This document shows positions 8,817-17,302 of a DNA stretch of 64,000 nucleotides, piece after piece (position 1 is the first letter of the stretch; each line of letters opens with the position of its first letter). The notes beneath the pieces are model-generated. The model worked only from the letters and a program-made list of their open reading frames with translations. It did no database searches and was not told the DNA's origin. The translations under genes were made by a program, and so were the position numbers. Origin of the DNA: Streptomyces sp. NBC_01016. Its GTDB lineage: Bacteria; Actinomycetota; Actinomycetes; Streptomycetales; Streptomycetaceae. The DNA lies in the NCBI RefSeq assembly GCF_026341035.1, contig NZ_JAPEOQ010000002.1, positions 2,418,001-2,482,000 of the forward strand. Reading direction: 5' to 3'.

Positions 8817-8862
8817 GTGACCGGCGCCCGGTCTCCCTTCGGCGATCGTGTCGGGCGACGCC

Positions 8863-8898
8863 TTGAGGTCCCCGTTGAAGTCCCCGTTGAGGTCCCCG
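8863..8898. repeat. Three tandem 12-bp repeats
   Basis: TTGAGGTCCCCG, TTGAAGTCCCCG and TTGAGGTCCCCG follow each other directly, about 40 bp before the VWA gene. On the minus strand they read as NGD-type tripeptide-rich repeats. They could be regulatory spacing or slippage-prone sequence. Confidence 0.8.
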
Positions 8899-8936
8899 TT
8901 TTGGTCTTCTCCCGTCATGATCCATAAGATCCGCCG

Positions 8937-10208
8937 ATGATCATCAGACAACGGCTGGCGGTGGGCCTGTGTGCTCTGTTCGCCGCCCTCGCCGTCGGCG
9001 GCCTGCCGCCCACCCAGGCGTATGCCGATGGAGCCGACGAAAGACCGGTGCCTCAGGTCGAACTCGTCCTGGACGCAAGCGGATCCATGCGCGCCCGCGA
9101 CATCGACGGCGGCTCCAGGATGGCCGCGGCGAAGCAGGCGTTCAACGAGGTGCTCGACGCGACACCCGACGAGGTGGAGCTCGGGATCAGGACGCTCGGG
9201 GCCAACTACCCTGGAGACGACCGGAAGACGGGCTGCAAGGACACCGAGCGGCTCTACCCGGTTGGCCCGTTGGACCGTACCGAGGCCAAGACGGCCGTGG
9301 CCACGCTTCAGCCCACCGGTTGGACGCCGATCGGTCCCGCCCTGCTCAAGTCCGCCGACGACTTCACGTCCGGCGCCGGCGCCAAGCGCATCGTCCTCAT
9401 CAGCGACGGCGAGGACACCTGTCAGCCGCTCGACCCGTGCGAGGTGGCCCGCGGGATCGCCGCCAAGGGCATCGGTCTGACCATCGACACTCTCGGGCTT
9501 GTCGCCGACGCGAAGACGCGTGAGCAGCTGTCCTGCATCGCGGACGCGACCGGCGGCACCTACACCGCCGTGCACCACAAGAATCAACTCTCCGACAAGG
9601 TGGGACAGTTGGTCGACCGGGCGGCCGATCCGGTGACCACACCCGTGGCTGTCGACGGCGCCGCCCAGTGCGCCGACGCGCCGCAGCTCAAGGCCGGCCT
9701 CTACACCGACCGTGAGAAGTTCGGCGAGCACCGCTTCTACCGCGTCGACGTCGAACCGGGACAGGAGTTGCGCGCCTCGGTGAGCGTTGCGGCCGACCGT
9801 GCGGTCAACCAGGACTACGGTGTGCTGCTGCGCGCACTCACCACGCACGGCCGGGAGATCGTGCGCGGGCAGGAGGCGGGTGATGGGCGCACCGACGTCC
9901 TCTCGACAGGCCTGCGTTACCCGAAGCCCGAGCGCGACGACGACACGGACGAGACACGGGCGGAGTCGGTCTGCCTCCAGGTCTCGCACTCCTTCTCCGC
10001 GCCCGCCTCGGTGAAGACGACACCCGGCCTGCCGGTCGAGCTGACGGTCGACCTGGTGGACGGCCCGGACCAGGGATCCGACGTGGCCGCGTTCGGGCTC
10101 GGCAACGGCTGGTGGCTACTGGCCGCCCTGGTCGTGGTCGGATTCCTCGCAGGTGTGATCTGGGGCTGGCTCTCGCGCTGGCGTGTCGCTGTTTGGAGGA
10201 CGAACTGA
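8937..10208 (+). CDS. Secreted, membrane-anchored von Willebrand factor A (VWA) domain protein
   Basis: This encodes 423 residues. A signal peptide covers about residues 1-30. The VWA domain (about 40-235) starts VELVLDASGSM, giving the MIDAS DxSxS motif at D46-S50, and continues VLISDGEDTCQP. A beta-rich domain follows (FYRVDVEPGQELRASV). A single membrane helix near the C-terminus (WWLLAALVVVGFLAGVIWGW) is followed by Arg residues, so the body should face outward. VWA domains bind metal-dependent protein partners. Its TGA overlaps the ATG of the next gene, arguing for a joint complex. Confidence 0.85.
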   Translation: MIIRQRLAVGLCALFAALAVGGLPPTQAYADGADERPVPQVELVLDASGSMRARDIDGGSRMAAAKQAFNEVLDATPDEVELGIRTLGANYPGDDRKTGCKDTERLYPVGPLDRTEAKTAVATLQPTGWTPIGPALLKSADDFTSGAGAKRIVLISDGEDTCQPLDPCEVARGIAAKGIGLTIDTLGLVADAKTREQLSCIADATGGTYTAVHHKNQLSDKVGQLVDRAADPVTTPVAVDGAAQCADAPQLKAGLYTDREKFGEHRFYRVDVEPGQELRASVSVAADRAVNQDYGVLLRALTTHGREIVRGQEAGDGRTDVLSTGLRYPKPERDDDTDETRAESVCLQVSHSFSAPASVKTTPGLPVELTVDLVDGPDQGSDVAAFGLGNGWWLLAALVVVGFLAGVIWGWLSRWRVAVWRTN

Positions 10209-10987
10209 TGCAGTTCGCAACGTTGTTGGGGCGTAGGAGACAACTGGCCGGCGGTCTCCTGGGCGCCGCCACCGCACTGCTGGCGCTGGCCGGACCTGCC
10301 GCCGCGGACGAGAGTGACGGCACCGCCCAGAAGGCCCCGACGGAGGCAGGCACGTCGTTCCGTACGGCGGCGCAGACGCAGCAGGACCAGAAGGCCACGG
10401 CGAGTGCGTCGACGGGCGACTACCTGTACTGGTCGTTCCCGGCCGACGCCGGTCAGCGCCCGACGGTGAAGGCGACCGTCGAGCTGCCCGAGCCGCAGGC
10501 CCGGCACGGCGCGCAGACCTGGCGCATCGACGTCTACGACGGGCTGCGGCGCCGCCAGCCCTGCCAGTACGGCATGCAGGCACGTGCCGTTGAGGCCGGG
10601 GCCGACCGCGTGGAGCTCGCCTGCACGCTGCGTACGGTGCGGGTCTTGGCGGATGCCTGGAGCAACGACCCGCTGCCCGGCACCTACTACGTCCGCCTCA
10701 CGACGGCCTCGCTCGCGGACGCCGACCTGGGCCGGCCGGTGACGGCGTCGATGGAGGCCCACTCGAAGGACATCGGCGGCGCGGCGGCGGTCGACGGCAG
10801 CCTGTCCACCCCGCTGGTCCCGGGCACGACCGCCTCCGCCGAGCAGGCCGCACCGGCGGACGGCTGGGCCTCGGCCTGGTGGACGAGCCGCTGGCTGTGG
10901 ACGGCGGCGGGCGCGGTGCTCGCGGCGCTGGCGGGCATCGGAGGCTACGCGCTGACCCGAGGAGGAGGCCGCCCGGCGGGGGTCTGA
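10208..10987 (+). CDS. Secreted/membrane-anchored partner of the VWA protein
   Basis: This encodes 259 residues, starting inside the VWA stop codon with GGAGG close upstream. Residues 1-33 form a signal peptide. The body has a jelly-roll-like pattern: GDYLYWSFPADAGQRPTVKA, WRIDVYDGLRRRQPCQ, GTYYVRLTTAS, with Cys at two positions that could pair. A membrane helix (WLWTAAGAVLAALAGIGGYA) lies near residue 235, with a short basic cytoplasmic end. The family is unknown to me. The coupling and the matching topology suggest it binds the VWA protein at the cell surface. Confidence 0.7.
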   Translation: MQFATLLGRRRQLAGGLLGAATALLALAGPAAADESDGTAQKAPTEAGTSFRTAAQTQQDQKATASASTGDYLYWSFPADAGQRPTVKATVELPEPQARHGAQTWRIDVYDGLRRRQPCQYGMQARAVEAGADRVELACTLRTVRVLADAWSNDPLPGTYYVRLTTASLADADLGRPVTASMEAHSKDIGGAAAVDGSLSTPLVPGTTASAEQAAPADGWASAWWTSRWLWTAAGAVLAALAGIGGYALTRGGGRPAGV

Positions 10988-11057
10988 CAGGCCTCGGAAG
11001 CGACGCGCGACGGGAGGGCGGCGCCCTCGGTGCGGTCGGCGTTGATCTTTGGCGCGC

Positions 11058-11085
11058 GGCGTCAGGGGCATGGGCCCCTGACGCC
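11058..11085. terminator. Convergent hairpin terminator
   Basis: A perfect 12-bp stem (GGCGTCAGGGGC and its complement) with a four-base loop lies between two convergent genes, seven bases past the mannosidase stop. Confidence 0.8.
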
Positions 11086-11092
11086 GGGACGG

Positions 11093-14000
11093 TTACGCCT
11101 TGCGCAGTCGCAGCGTCACGATCTCGAAGGGATGGAGCGTGAGCTCGATCGGCTCGTCCTGCTCCCACCAACGTACCTGTACCGCACCGTTGTCGAGGCT
11201 CGCGGAGTCGCGCTCCAGGAGGTCGGTCGTCCAGGCGCGTGCGACGGCCTCCGACACGTCGACACGGGTGGTCGCCCGTCCGCCTCGTGCTTCGTAGAGA
11301 CGCACGACGAGGTCGCCGGATCGGTCCTCGGCCAGCTTGACGGCCTCGACGACGACCGCGGGCGAGGTCACCGATACCAGAGGCGCCACCGCGCCCGCGC
11401 CGGTCACCGTGCGTACCGGGAGGTTCATCCGGTAGCCGGTGTCGAGGGCTTCGAGGACGGTGGGGGCCGGCCGCACTGCGGTGCGCAGCACATGGGTGCC
11501 CTGGTCGGCCTGCGGGTCAGGGAAGCGGGGTGCGCGCAGCAGCGACTGCCGTACGAGGGTGACGGTCGAGCCATCGGCGGCCCAGCGGCGGGTGATGTCG
11601 TGCCCGTACGTCGAGTCGTTGGCGACGGCCACGCCGAAGTCGGGTTCGCCGACGTGCACCCAGCGGTGGGCAGATGTCTCGAAGCGGGCCGCGTCCCAGG
11701 AGGTGTTGGAGTGCGTGGGGCGCTGCACGTGCCCGAACTGCACCTCGGACGAGGCGCGGTCGGCGTGCACGGCGAACGGGAAGGCCAGCTTGAGGAGCTT
11801 TTCCTGCTCCTTCCAGTCGACACGGGTTTCCAGTTCCAACTCGCGTGCGTTCGCCGCCAGTTGGAAGATCTGGGTGAACGTCGAGTTCTGGAAGGAGCGC
11901 CGTACGACGAGGCCTTCGGCGGTCGGCTCGACGGCGTCGGCCTCGCGCAGATCGGTGATGTTGTGGCGGTAGTGGACGTCGACGTCCCAGGCGTCCCACT
12001 GGTTGGGGGTGTCGCGGCAGACCTGGAGCAGCGCGGCGGCCTCCCCCTCGGCGATCAGTTCACGTCCGCAGGAGAGGTCGACGAGGGAGACGAGCAGGCC
12101 TGCCGTGTCGAAGGCGGCTCGGACGATGCCGTTGTCGAGGACCCAGCCGTCTTCCCCGACCGTGGGTGCGGTCCAGGCCGGGGCGCCGCCGGGAGCGGCG
12201 CCGAGCGCGGGGGCTCCGGCGGCGGCGACCGGCGCACCGTTGAAGACGACGGGGGTCTCGCCCGGGCCGGCGAGCGTCCGCTGCGCCTGTTCGATGACAC
12301 CGTCCAGCGTCCGTGCCAGGGCCGCGTAGTCGCGTTCCGCCTCCTGGTACACCCAGGCGATCGAGGAGCCGGGCAGGATGTCGTGGAACTGCAGGAGCAG
12401 GACGGTCCGCCAGATCTCGTCGAGCGACTCGTAGGGGTAGTCGGCGAGGCCGCGCCACGCGGCGGTGGCGCTCCACAGTTCGGCCTCGCGCAGCAGGTGC
12501 TCGCTGCGGCGGTTTCCCTGCTTCGTCCTCGCCTGCGAGGTGTACGTGCCGCGGTGCAGTTCGAGGTACATCTCGCCGGACCAGGTGGCGGGCGCGGGAT
12601 GGGTCTTCTTGGCGAGTTCGAAGAAGTGGCGGGGGGTGTCGACCTCGACGCGCGGCGAGCCCTCCAGGGACCGGGTGCGGGCGGCGGCCTCCATCATCTC
12701 GCGGGTGGGGCCGCCGCCTCCGTCGCCGAAGCCGAACGGGACGAGCGAGACGTTGGACAGCCCCTTCTCGGCGTACTGCCGCTCGGCGCGCGCCAGTTCG
12801 GCGCCGGAGAGCTCGGAGTTGTAGGTGTCGGCGGGCGGGAAGTGCGTGAAGATGCGGGTGCCGTCGATGCCCTCCCACCAGAACGTGTGGTGGGGCATCC
12901 TGTTGGTGTCGTTCCAGGAGATCTTCTGCGTGAGGAACGCGTCGGCGCCCGCCGCTCGGGCGATCTGCGGCAGCGCCGCGCTGTAGCCGAAGGAGTCGGG
13001 CAGCCACACGTCCTGGGGCTCGAAGCCGAACTCGCGCTGGAAGAAGCCCTTGCCCTGGACGAACTGGCGGGCGAGCGCCTCGCCGCCGGGCAGGTTGGTG
13101 TCGGACTCGACCCACATGCCGCCCACAGGGACGAAGCGGCCCTCGGCGACCCGCGCGTGGATCCGTTCGAACAGCTCCGGGTAGTGCTCCTTGACCCACG
13201 CGTACTGCTGGGCGCTGGAGCAGGCGAACACGAAGTCCGGATTCTCGTCCATGAGGGCGAGCACGTTGGAGAAGGTGCGGGCGCACTTGCGGATGGTCTC
13301 GCGGGTCGGCCACAGCCAGGCCGAGTCGATGTGCGCGTGGCCGACGGCGACGACCCGGTGGGCGCTCGCGCTCGCGGGTGCGGCGAGCACCGCGGCGAGC
13401 GTCTCGCGTCCGGCGGTCGCGGTCTCGGCGACGCGGTCGGGATCCACGACGTCGCACATCCGCTCCAGAGCGCGCAGGATCTCCGCGCGGCGCGGCAGCG
13501 ACGCCTCCAGCTCGCTCATCAGGCCGACCAGCGTCCACACGTCGCGCAGCAGGGCATCGACGGTGAGGTCCCGTTCGACGAGGTCGACCCGGCGCAGCGT
13601 GTAGATCGGGTCGGTGCCGGCGGTCTTCTTGTCGCCCAGCGGAGTCGGCAGGTAGAAGTGGTGGCCGCCGACATCGGGGTTGGAGGCGCCCTCGATGTAC
13701 AGGTCAACGGGTCCCGGGCCGAGAGGGATCGCGTTGTTGAGCGGTTCGAGGCCCTTGGCGATGGTGCCGTCCGGGCGGTAGACGAGGCCCTCGGCCTGGA
13801 AGCCCGGCTGGCGGTCCGAGAAGCCGAGGTCGACGACGAGCTCCAGAACGAGGCCGGGCCCGCCCCAGTCGGCGGGGATGTCGCCGGTGACGTGGAACCA
13901 GGTGGTGCCCCACGGCCTGCTCCACGGTGTACCGGGTGTGATCGGCGCGTACTCCTGCTTGACGGCCTCGGCGAAGGGGACGGGCTCGTCGGGCACGTCC

Positions 14001-14107
14001 CACGCCGTCACGTCGAGAGCGAGGTGTCGGCGTTCCAGGGCCGGGGCGATGCGCTCACGGACGAAGCGCTCGACGCGCGACTCGATCTGCGCGGTGCTGT
14101 CGTGCAT
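11093..14107 (-). CDS. Alpha-mannosidase, glycoside hydrolase family 38
   Basis: This encodes 1004 residues from ATG 14107; the open frame runs further upstream but loses family character. The GH38 catalytic domain shows GHAHIDSAWLWPTRET near residue 260 (zinc ligands His and Asp), WVESDTNLPGGE with nucleophile D336, and SFGYSAALPQIA. The C-terminal half is the all-beta GH38 domain (VDWKEQEKLLKLAFP). No signal peptide is visible, so it should act in the cytoplasm on imported mannosides. It is last in an operon with a sulfatase and an ABC importer. Confidence 0.93.
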   Translation of the reverse strand: MHDSTAQIESRVERFVRERIAPALERRHLALDVTAWDVPDEPVPFAEAVKQEYAPITPGTPWSRPWGTTWFHVTGDIPADWGGPGLVLELVVDLGFSDRQPGFQAEGLVYRPDGTIAKGLEPLNNAIPLGPGPVDLYIEGASNPDVGGHHFYLPTPLGDKKTAGTDPIYTLRRVDLVERDLTVDALLRDVWTLVGLMSELEASLPRRAEILRALERMCDVVDPDRVAETATAGRETLAAVLAAPASASAHRVVAVGHAHIDSAWLWPTRETIRKCARTFSNVLALMDENPDFVFACSSAQQYAWVKEHYPELFERIHARVAEGRFVPVGGMWVESDTNLPGGEALARQFVQGKGFFQREFGFEPQDVWLPDSFGYSAALPQIARAAGADAFLTQKISWNDTNRMPHHTFWWEGIDGTRIFTHFPPADTYNSELSGAELARAERQYAEKGLSNVSLVPFGFGDGGGGPTREMMEAAARTRSLEGSPRVEVDTPRHFFELAKKTHPAPATWSGEMYLELHRGTYTSQARTKQGNRRSEHLLREAELWSATAAWRGLADYPYESLDEIWRTVLLLQFHDILPGSSIAWVYQEAERDYAALARTLDGVIEQAQRTLAGPGETPVVFNGAPVAAAGAPALGAAPGGAPAWTAPTVGEDGWVLDNGIVRAAFDTAGLLVSLVDLSCGRELIAEGEAAALLQVCRDTPNQWDAWDVDVHYRHNITDLREADAVEPTAEGLVVRRSFQNSTFTQIFQLAANARELELETRVDWKEQEKLLKLAFPFAVHADRASSEVQFGHVQRPTHSNTSWDAARFETSAHRWVHVGEPDFGVAVANDSTYGHDITRRWAADGSTVTLVRQSLLRAPRFPDPQADQGTHVLRTAVRPAPTVLEALDTGYRMNLPVRTVTGAGAVAPLVSVTSPAVVVEAVKLAEDRSGDLVVRLYEARGGRATTRVDVSEAVARAWTTDLLERDSASLDNGAVQVRWWEQDEPIELTLHPFEIVTLRLRKA

Positions 14108-14153
14108 CAACTCTCCATAAGAAGAAGGCTGTTGGACGTGTGCGGGAGGGGGG

Positions 14154-15473
14154 CTACACCGTGGCGGCGGCCGCGCGGCTCCAGTCGGCGCAGCGCTTGC
14201 CCCACCGCTCGACCTCCGCGCGCATGTCCTCGAAGCGTTCGGGGTGGGTGGGAGCCAGGTTGTGCTCCTCAGCGGGGTCGGCGTCGAGGTCATAGAGGCC
14301 TTCGGCCACGGCGACGGCCTCCTCCATGCTTTCGCAGCCGTTCAGGACGGCCTTCCAACGCCCCAGGCGACCGGAGAGCTGACCCTCGTACTTCCAGAAG
14401 TGCCAGCGGTCCGGTCCGGCCTCGCCCGCCGCCAGTTCGGCGAGCACCGAGCGGCCGTCGAGGTTCTCGTCGATCGGCTGTGTGCCGTCGACGGCTTCGA
14501 GGACGGTGGGCAGCACGTCGGACATGCAGCCGACGACGGCGCCGTCGCCGCCCGACGGGAGGCCGGCGGGCCAGGAGATGATCGTGGGTACGCGGACGCC
14601 GCCCTCGAACAGCGAGCCCTTGTGGCCGCGCAGACCGCCGGCCGAACCGCCGTCGTAGGAGATCTCCTCGCCGTCGAGCCAGTTGCGCTCCTCGATGGAG
14701 GGGCCGTTGTCGGAGGAGAAGAGAACGAGTGTGTTCTCGCGCAGCCCCAGGCGGTCCAAGGTGGCGAGGATTCCGGCGATCGCGTCGTCCATGGCCTTCA
14801 CCATGGCGGCCATCATCTGCCGCCCGGCCGGCAGGTGCGCGAACTGGGCCACGTACTCCGCGGGGGCGTGCATCGGATAGTGCGGTGCGTTGAACGGGAC
14901 GTAGCAGAAGAAGGGGTTCTCCGCGTTGCGCTCGATGAAGTCGGCGGCGCGGTGACCGATCACCGTGGTGAGGTACTCGCCGTTGTACCAGACCTCGTCC
15001 TCGCCCTCCCACAGGTCGTGCAGGGGGTTGTGATCGCCCCAGTAATAGATGTGGGAGTAGTAGTCGACGCAGCCGGCGAGGAATCCGAAGTGTTCGTCGA
15101 ATCCCCGCTTGAGGGGCCCGTACTCGGGGTCGACGCCGAGGTGCCACTTGCCGAATATCCCGGTCGCGTAGCCGCGCCCTCGCAACTCGCTCGCGAGGGT
15201 GGGCTGCTCGGGCAGGCCGACGGTGCGCCGGGTGCCGCCGAGGATCGCCTCGACTCCGGCGTGCGCGGGGTGGCGCCCGGTGAGCAGGGAGGCCCGGGAC
15301 GGAGAGCAGACAGGGGAGTTCACGTACCACTGCGGCAGGCGCACGCCGGAGGCGGCGAGACCGTCGAGGGCGGGTGTGTCGAAGTCGTCGGCGCCGAAGC
15401 AGCCGAGGTCTCCCCAGCCAAGGTCGTCGGCGTAGATGACGACGACGTTCGGGCGGTCGGTCGGTGTTGTCAT
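14154..15473 (-). CDS. Sulfatase (type I, formylglycine-dependent)
   Basis: This encodes 439 residues. VIYADDLGWGDLGCFG gives the metal-binding Asp pair (D16, D17), and CSPSRASLLTG contains the C-x-P-S-R motif with C56 as the formylglycine precursor; GKWHLG and LFSSDNGP are the usual later motifs. There is no signal peptide, so it should be cytoplasmic and would need a formylglycine-generating enzyme from elsewhere in the genome. The ATG overlaps the stop of the upstream permease by four bases. With the GH38 enzyme it implies import of a sulfated mannose-containing saccharide (inference). Confidence 0.92.
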   Translation of the reverse strand: MTTPTDRPNVVVIYADDLGWGDLGCFGADDFDTPALDGLAASGVRLPQWYVNSPVCSPSRASLLTGRHPAHAGVEAILGGTRRTVGLPEQPTLASELRGRGYATGIFGKWHLGVDPEYGPLKRGFDEHFGFLAGCVDYYSHIYYWGDHNPLHDLWEGEDEVWYNGEYLTTVIGHRAADFIERNAENPFFCYVPFNAPHYPMHAPAEYVAQFAHLPAGRQMMAAMVKAMDDAIAGILATLDRLGLRENTLVLFSSDNGPSIEERNWLDGEEISYDGGSAGGLRGHKGSLFEGGVRVPTIISWPAGLPSGGDGAVVGCMSDVLPTVLEAVDGTQPIDENLDGRSVLAELAAGEAGPDRWHFWKYEGQLSGRLGRWKAVLNGCESMEEAVAVAEGLYDLDADPAEEHNLAPTHPERFEDMRAEVERWGKRCADWSRAAAATV

Positions 15474-16375
15474 TCCTTGACGCTCCCAGCAGCCATTCCG
15501 GCGACGAGTCGTTTCTGTGCGAAGGAAAAGAGCACGATGGTCGGGACCGTGGCCACCGTCGCGGCGGCCATGATCATTCCCCAGTCGCTGGCGTACTCCC
15601 CGAAGAACGAGGAGAGCCCCACCTGGACGGTCTTGTGGTCGTTGCTTGTCATCAGCACGCTGGAGAAGAAGTACTCCTCCCAAGTCGCGATGAACGTGGT
15701 GATGACCACGGTGGAAATGCCGGGCAGCGCGACCGGCACGATGACCCGGAAGATGACGCCGACTGTCGAGCAGCCGTCGATGCGTGCCGCCTCGTCCAGG
15801 GCGAGCGGGATGGTGTTGAAGTAGCTCAGCGTCAGATAGATCGCGAGCGGCAGTGTCATCGCGACGTAGACGAGGGTCAGACCCACGTACGAGTCCAGTA
15901 GGCCGAGCTCGCCGAGCGCGATGTACATCGGCGTGATCAGCACGACGAAGGGCAGGAGCTGCGTCGCGAGGACCACCATCAGGATCGAGCCGCGCAGCCG
16001 GAAGCGGTAGCGGGACAGCCCGTACGCGGCGAGGCAGGCGAGCACCACGGTGCAGGCGGTGCTCGCGACGGAGACCAGGAGGCTGTTCGCGAGGTAGCGG
16101 CCGAAGTCGGAGTCGGCGAACAACCGCTGGTAGGCGCCGAAGCCCAGGCCGTGCAGGTACTCGCCGACCGGCACCTTCGCGGCGAGCGCCGTCGAGGGCC
16201 GCAGGGAGGTGAACACCATCCACAGCACCGGAAAGACGATCACCAGCAGGATCGCGAGGGTCGGAACGACCACCAGCAGGTCGCGGGCCCGGCGGCCCGA
16301 GGCGCGGGGGCGGACGGCCGCTCGGCCGGAGGCGCCGGCCGTCGTGGTCGGCCGTGTCGTGACGTCGGTGGTCAT
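15470..16375 (-). CDS. Carbohydrate ABC transporter permease (MalG-like)
   Basis: This encodes 301 residues with six predicted membrane helices and a basic, flexible cytoplasmic N-terminus. The ATPase-contacting EAA loop reads EAARIDGCSTVGVIFRVIVP. ATG 16375 overlaps the stop of the preceding permease by four bases. No ATPase gene is in the operon; streptomycete sugar importers usually share a distant MsiK-type ATPase. Confidence 0.9.
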   Translation of the reverse strand: MTTDVTTRPTTTAGASGRAAVRPRASGRRARDLLVVVPTLAILLVIVFPVLWMVFTSLRPSTALAAKVPVGEYLHGLGFGAYQRLFADSDFGRYLANSLLVSVASTACTVVLACLAAYGLSRYRFRLRGSILMVVLATQLLPFVVLITPMYIALGELGLLDSYVGLTLVYVAMTLPLAIYLTLSYFNTIPLALDEAARIDGCSTVGVIFRVIVPVALPGISTVVITTFIATWEEYFFSSVLMTSNDHKTVQVGLSSFFGEYASDWGMIMAAATVATVPTIVLFSFAQKRLVAGMAAGSVKE

Positions 16376-17295
16376 GCGGACCGCCCCTCTCGTTCTCCGG
16401 TCATCCGCAGGTACACCATGGCGAACAGGGCCATCACCAAGGTCATGACAATGCCGATCGCAGCGCCCTCCCCGAGGTGATTGGAGACGAACGCCGCCGA
16501 ATACAGGCGGGTGGCGAGGACCTGGGTGTACGTACCGGGGCCTCCGGCGGTGGAGAGCCACACGTAGACGAAGTTGTTGAACGTCTGGATCACGGTCATC
16601 AGGACGACGACCACCATGACGGGGCGCAGGCCGGGCAGGGTGATGTACCGGAAGGACTGGAAGCGGCCCGCCGAGTCGAGGGCGGCGGCCTCGTACCGCT
16701 CTTTGGGTATGGACTGCAGGCCCGCCATCAACACGACGATGACAAAGGGCAGTTCGCGCCAGACGATGATGGTGGCCACGGCCCACCACGCCGTGCTCGT
16801 CTGCGCGAGGAACGCCTCGCCGTGCGGCAGGATGTGCAGGGCGACCAGGAACTGGTTGAGGACCCCGGTGTCCGCGTCGAAGATCCACTTCCAGCAGGCC
16901 ACCGCCACCACGGGCGGCACCATCCAGGGGACCAGGACGAGGGTGCGGCTCAGGCCCCGCATTCGCCAGCGCTCCAGGACCGGGCTCTGCAACAGCAGGG
17001 CGAGTCCCAGGCCGATCGCGAGCCGAGCCACCACGGTGACGACGGTCAACCAGACGACCGTGTTGAACGTGGCGGAACCGGTCTCCGGATCCTGGAAGAG
17101 CTTCACGAAGTTGTGGAAGCCCACCCACTTGGCATCGCTCGGCAGGTCGTAGGGGGTCAGTTTCTGGAAGGCCAGCACCACGTTGTAGATGCCGGGGAAG
17201 AGGAAGAGGACGCCGATGACAATGAGCGCCGGGAGCGTCAGCGCGTAGGGGAGGCGGTTGGCCGAACGGGGAGCGTCGGTCGTACGGGAAGCCAT
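16372..17295 (-). CDS. Carbohydrate ABC transporter permease (MalF-like)
   Basis: This encodes 307 residues. The N-terminal helix LTLPALIVIGVLFLFPGIYNVVLAF and the EAA loop EAAALDSAGRFQSFRYITLP are typical of the UgpA/MalF group. It starts eight bases after the binding-protein gene and overlaps the next permease by four bases, so all three are translated from one transcript. Confidence 0.9.
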   Translation of the reverse strand: MASRTTDAPRSANRLPYALTLPALIVIGVLFLFPGIYNVVLAFQKLTPYDLPSDAKWVGFHNFVKLFQDPETGSATFNTVVWLTVVTVVARLAIGLGLALLLQSPVLERWRMRGLSRTLVLVPWMVPPVVAVACWKWIFDADTGVLNQFLVALHILPHGEAFLAQTSTAWWAVATIIVWRELPFVIVVLMAGLQSIPKERYEAAALDSAGRFQSFRYITLPGLRPVMVVVVLMTVIQTFNNFVYVWLSTAGGPGTYTQVLATRLYSAAFVSNHLGEGAAIGIVMTLVMALFAMVYLRMTGEREGRSA

Positions 17296-17302
17296 CGGGC
17301 GC

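Noticed and set aside
8718..9989. Minus-strand open frame of 423 codons over the VWA gene
   Set aside because: Antisense shadow; the VWA frame has signal peptide, MIDAS motif and membrane helix.
11030..14581. A plus-strand open frame of 1183 codons
   Set aside because: It is the antisense shadow of the alpha-mannosidase and sulfatase genes; composition is that of reversed high-G+C codons and no domain is recognisable.
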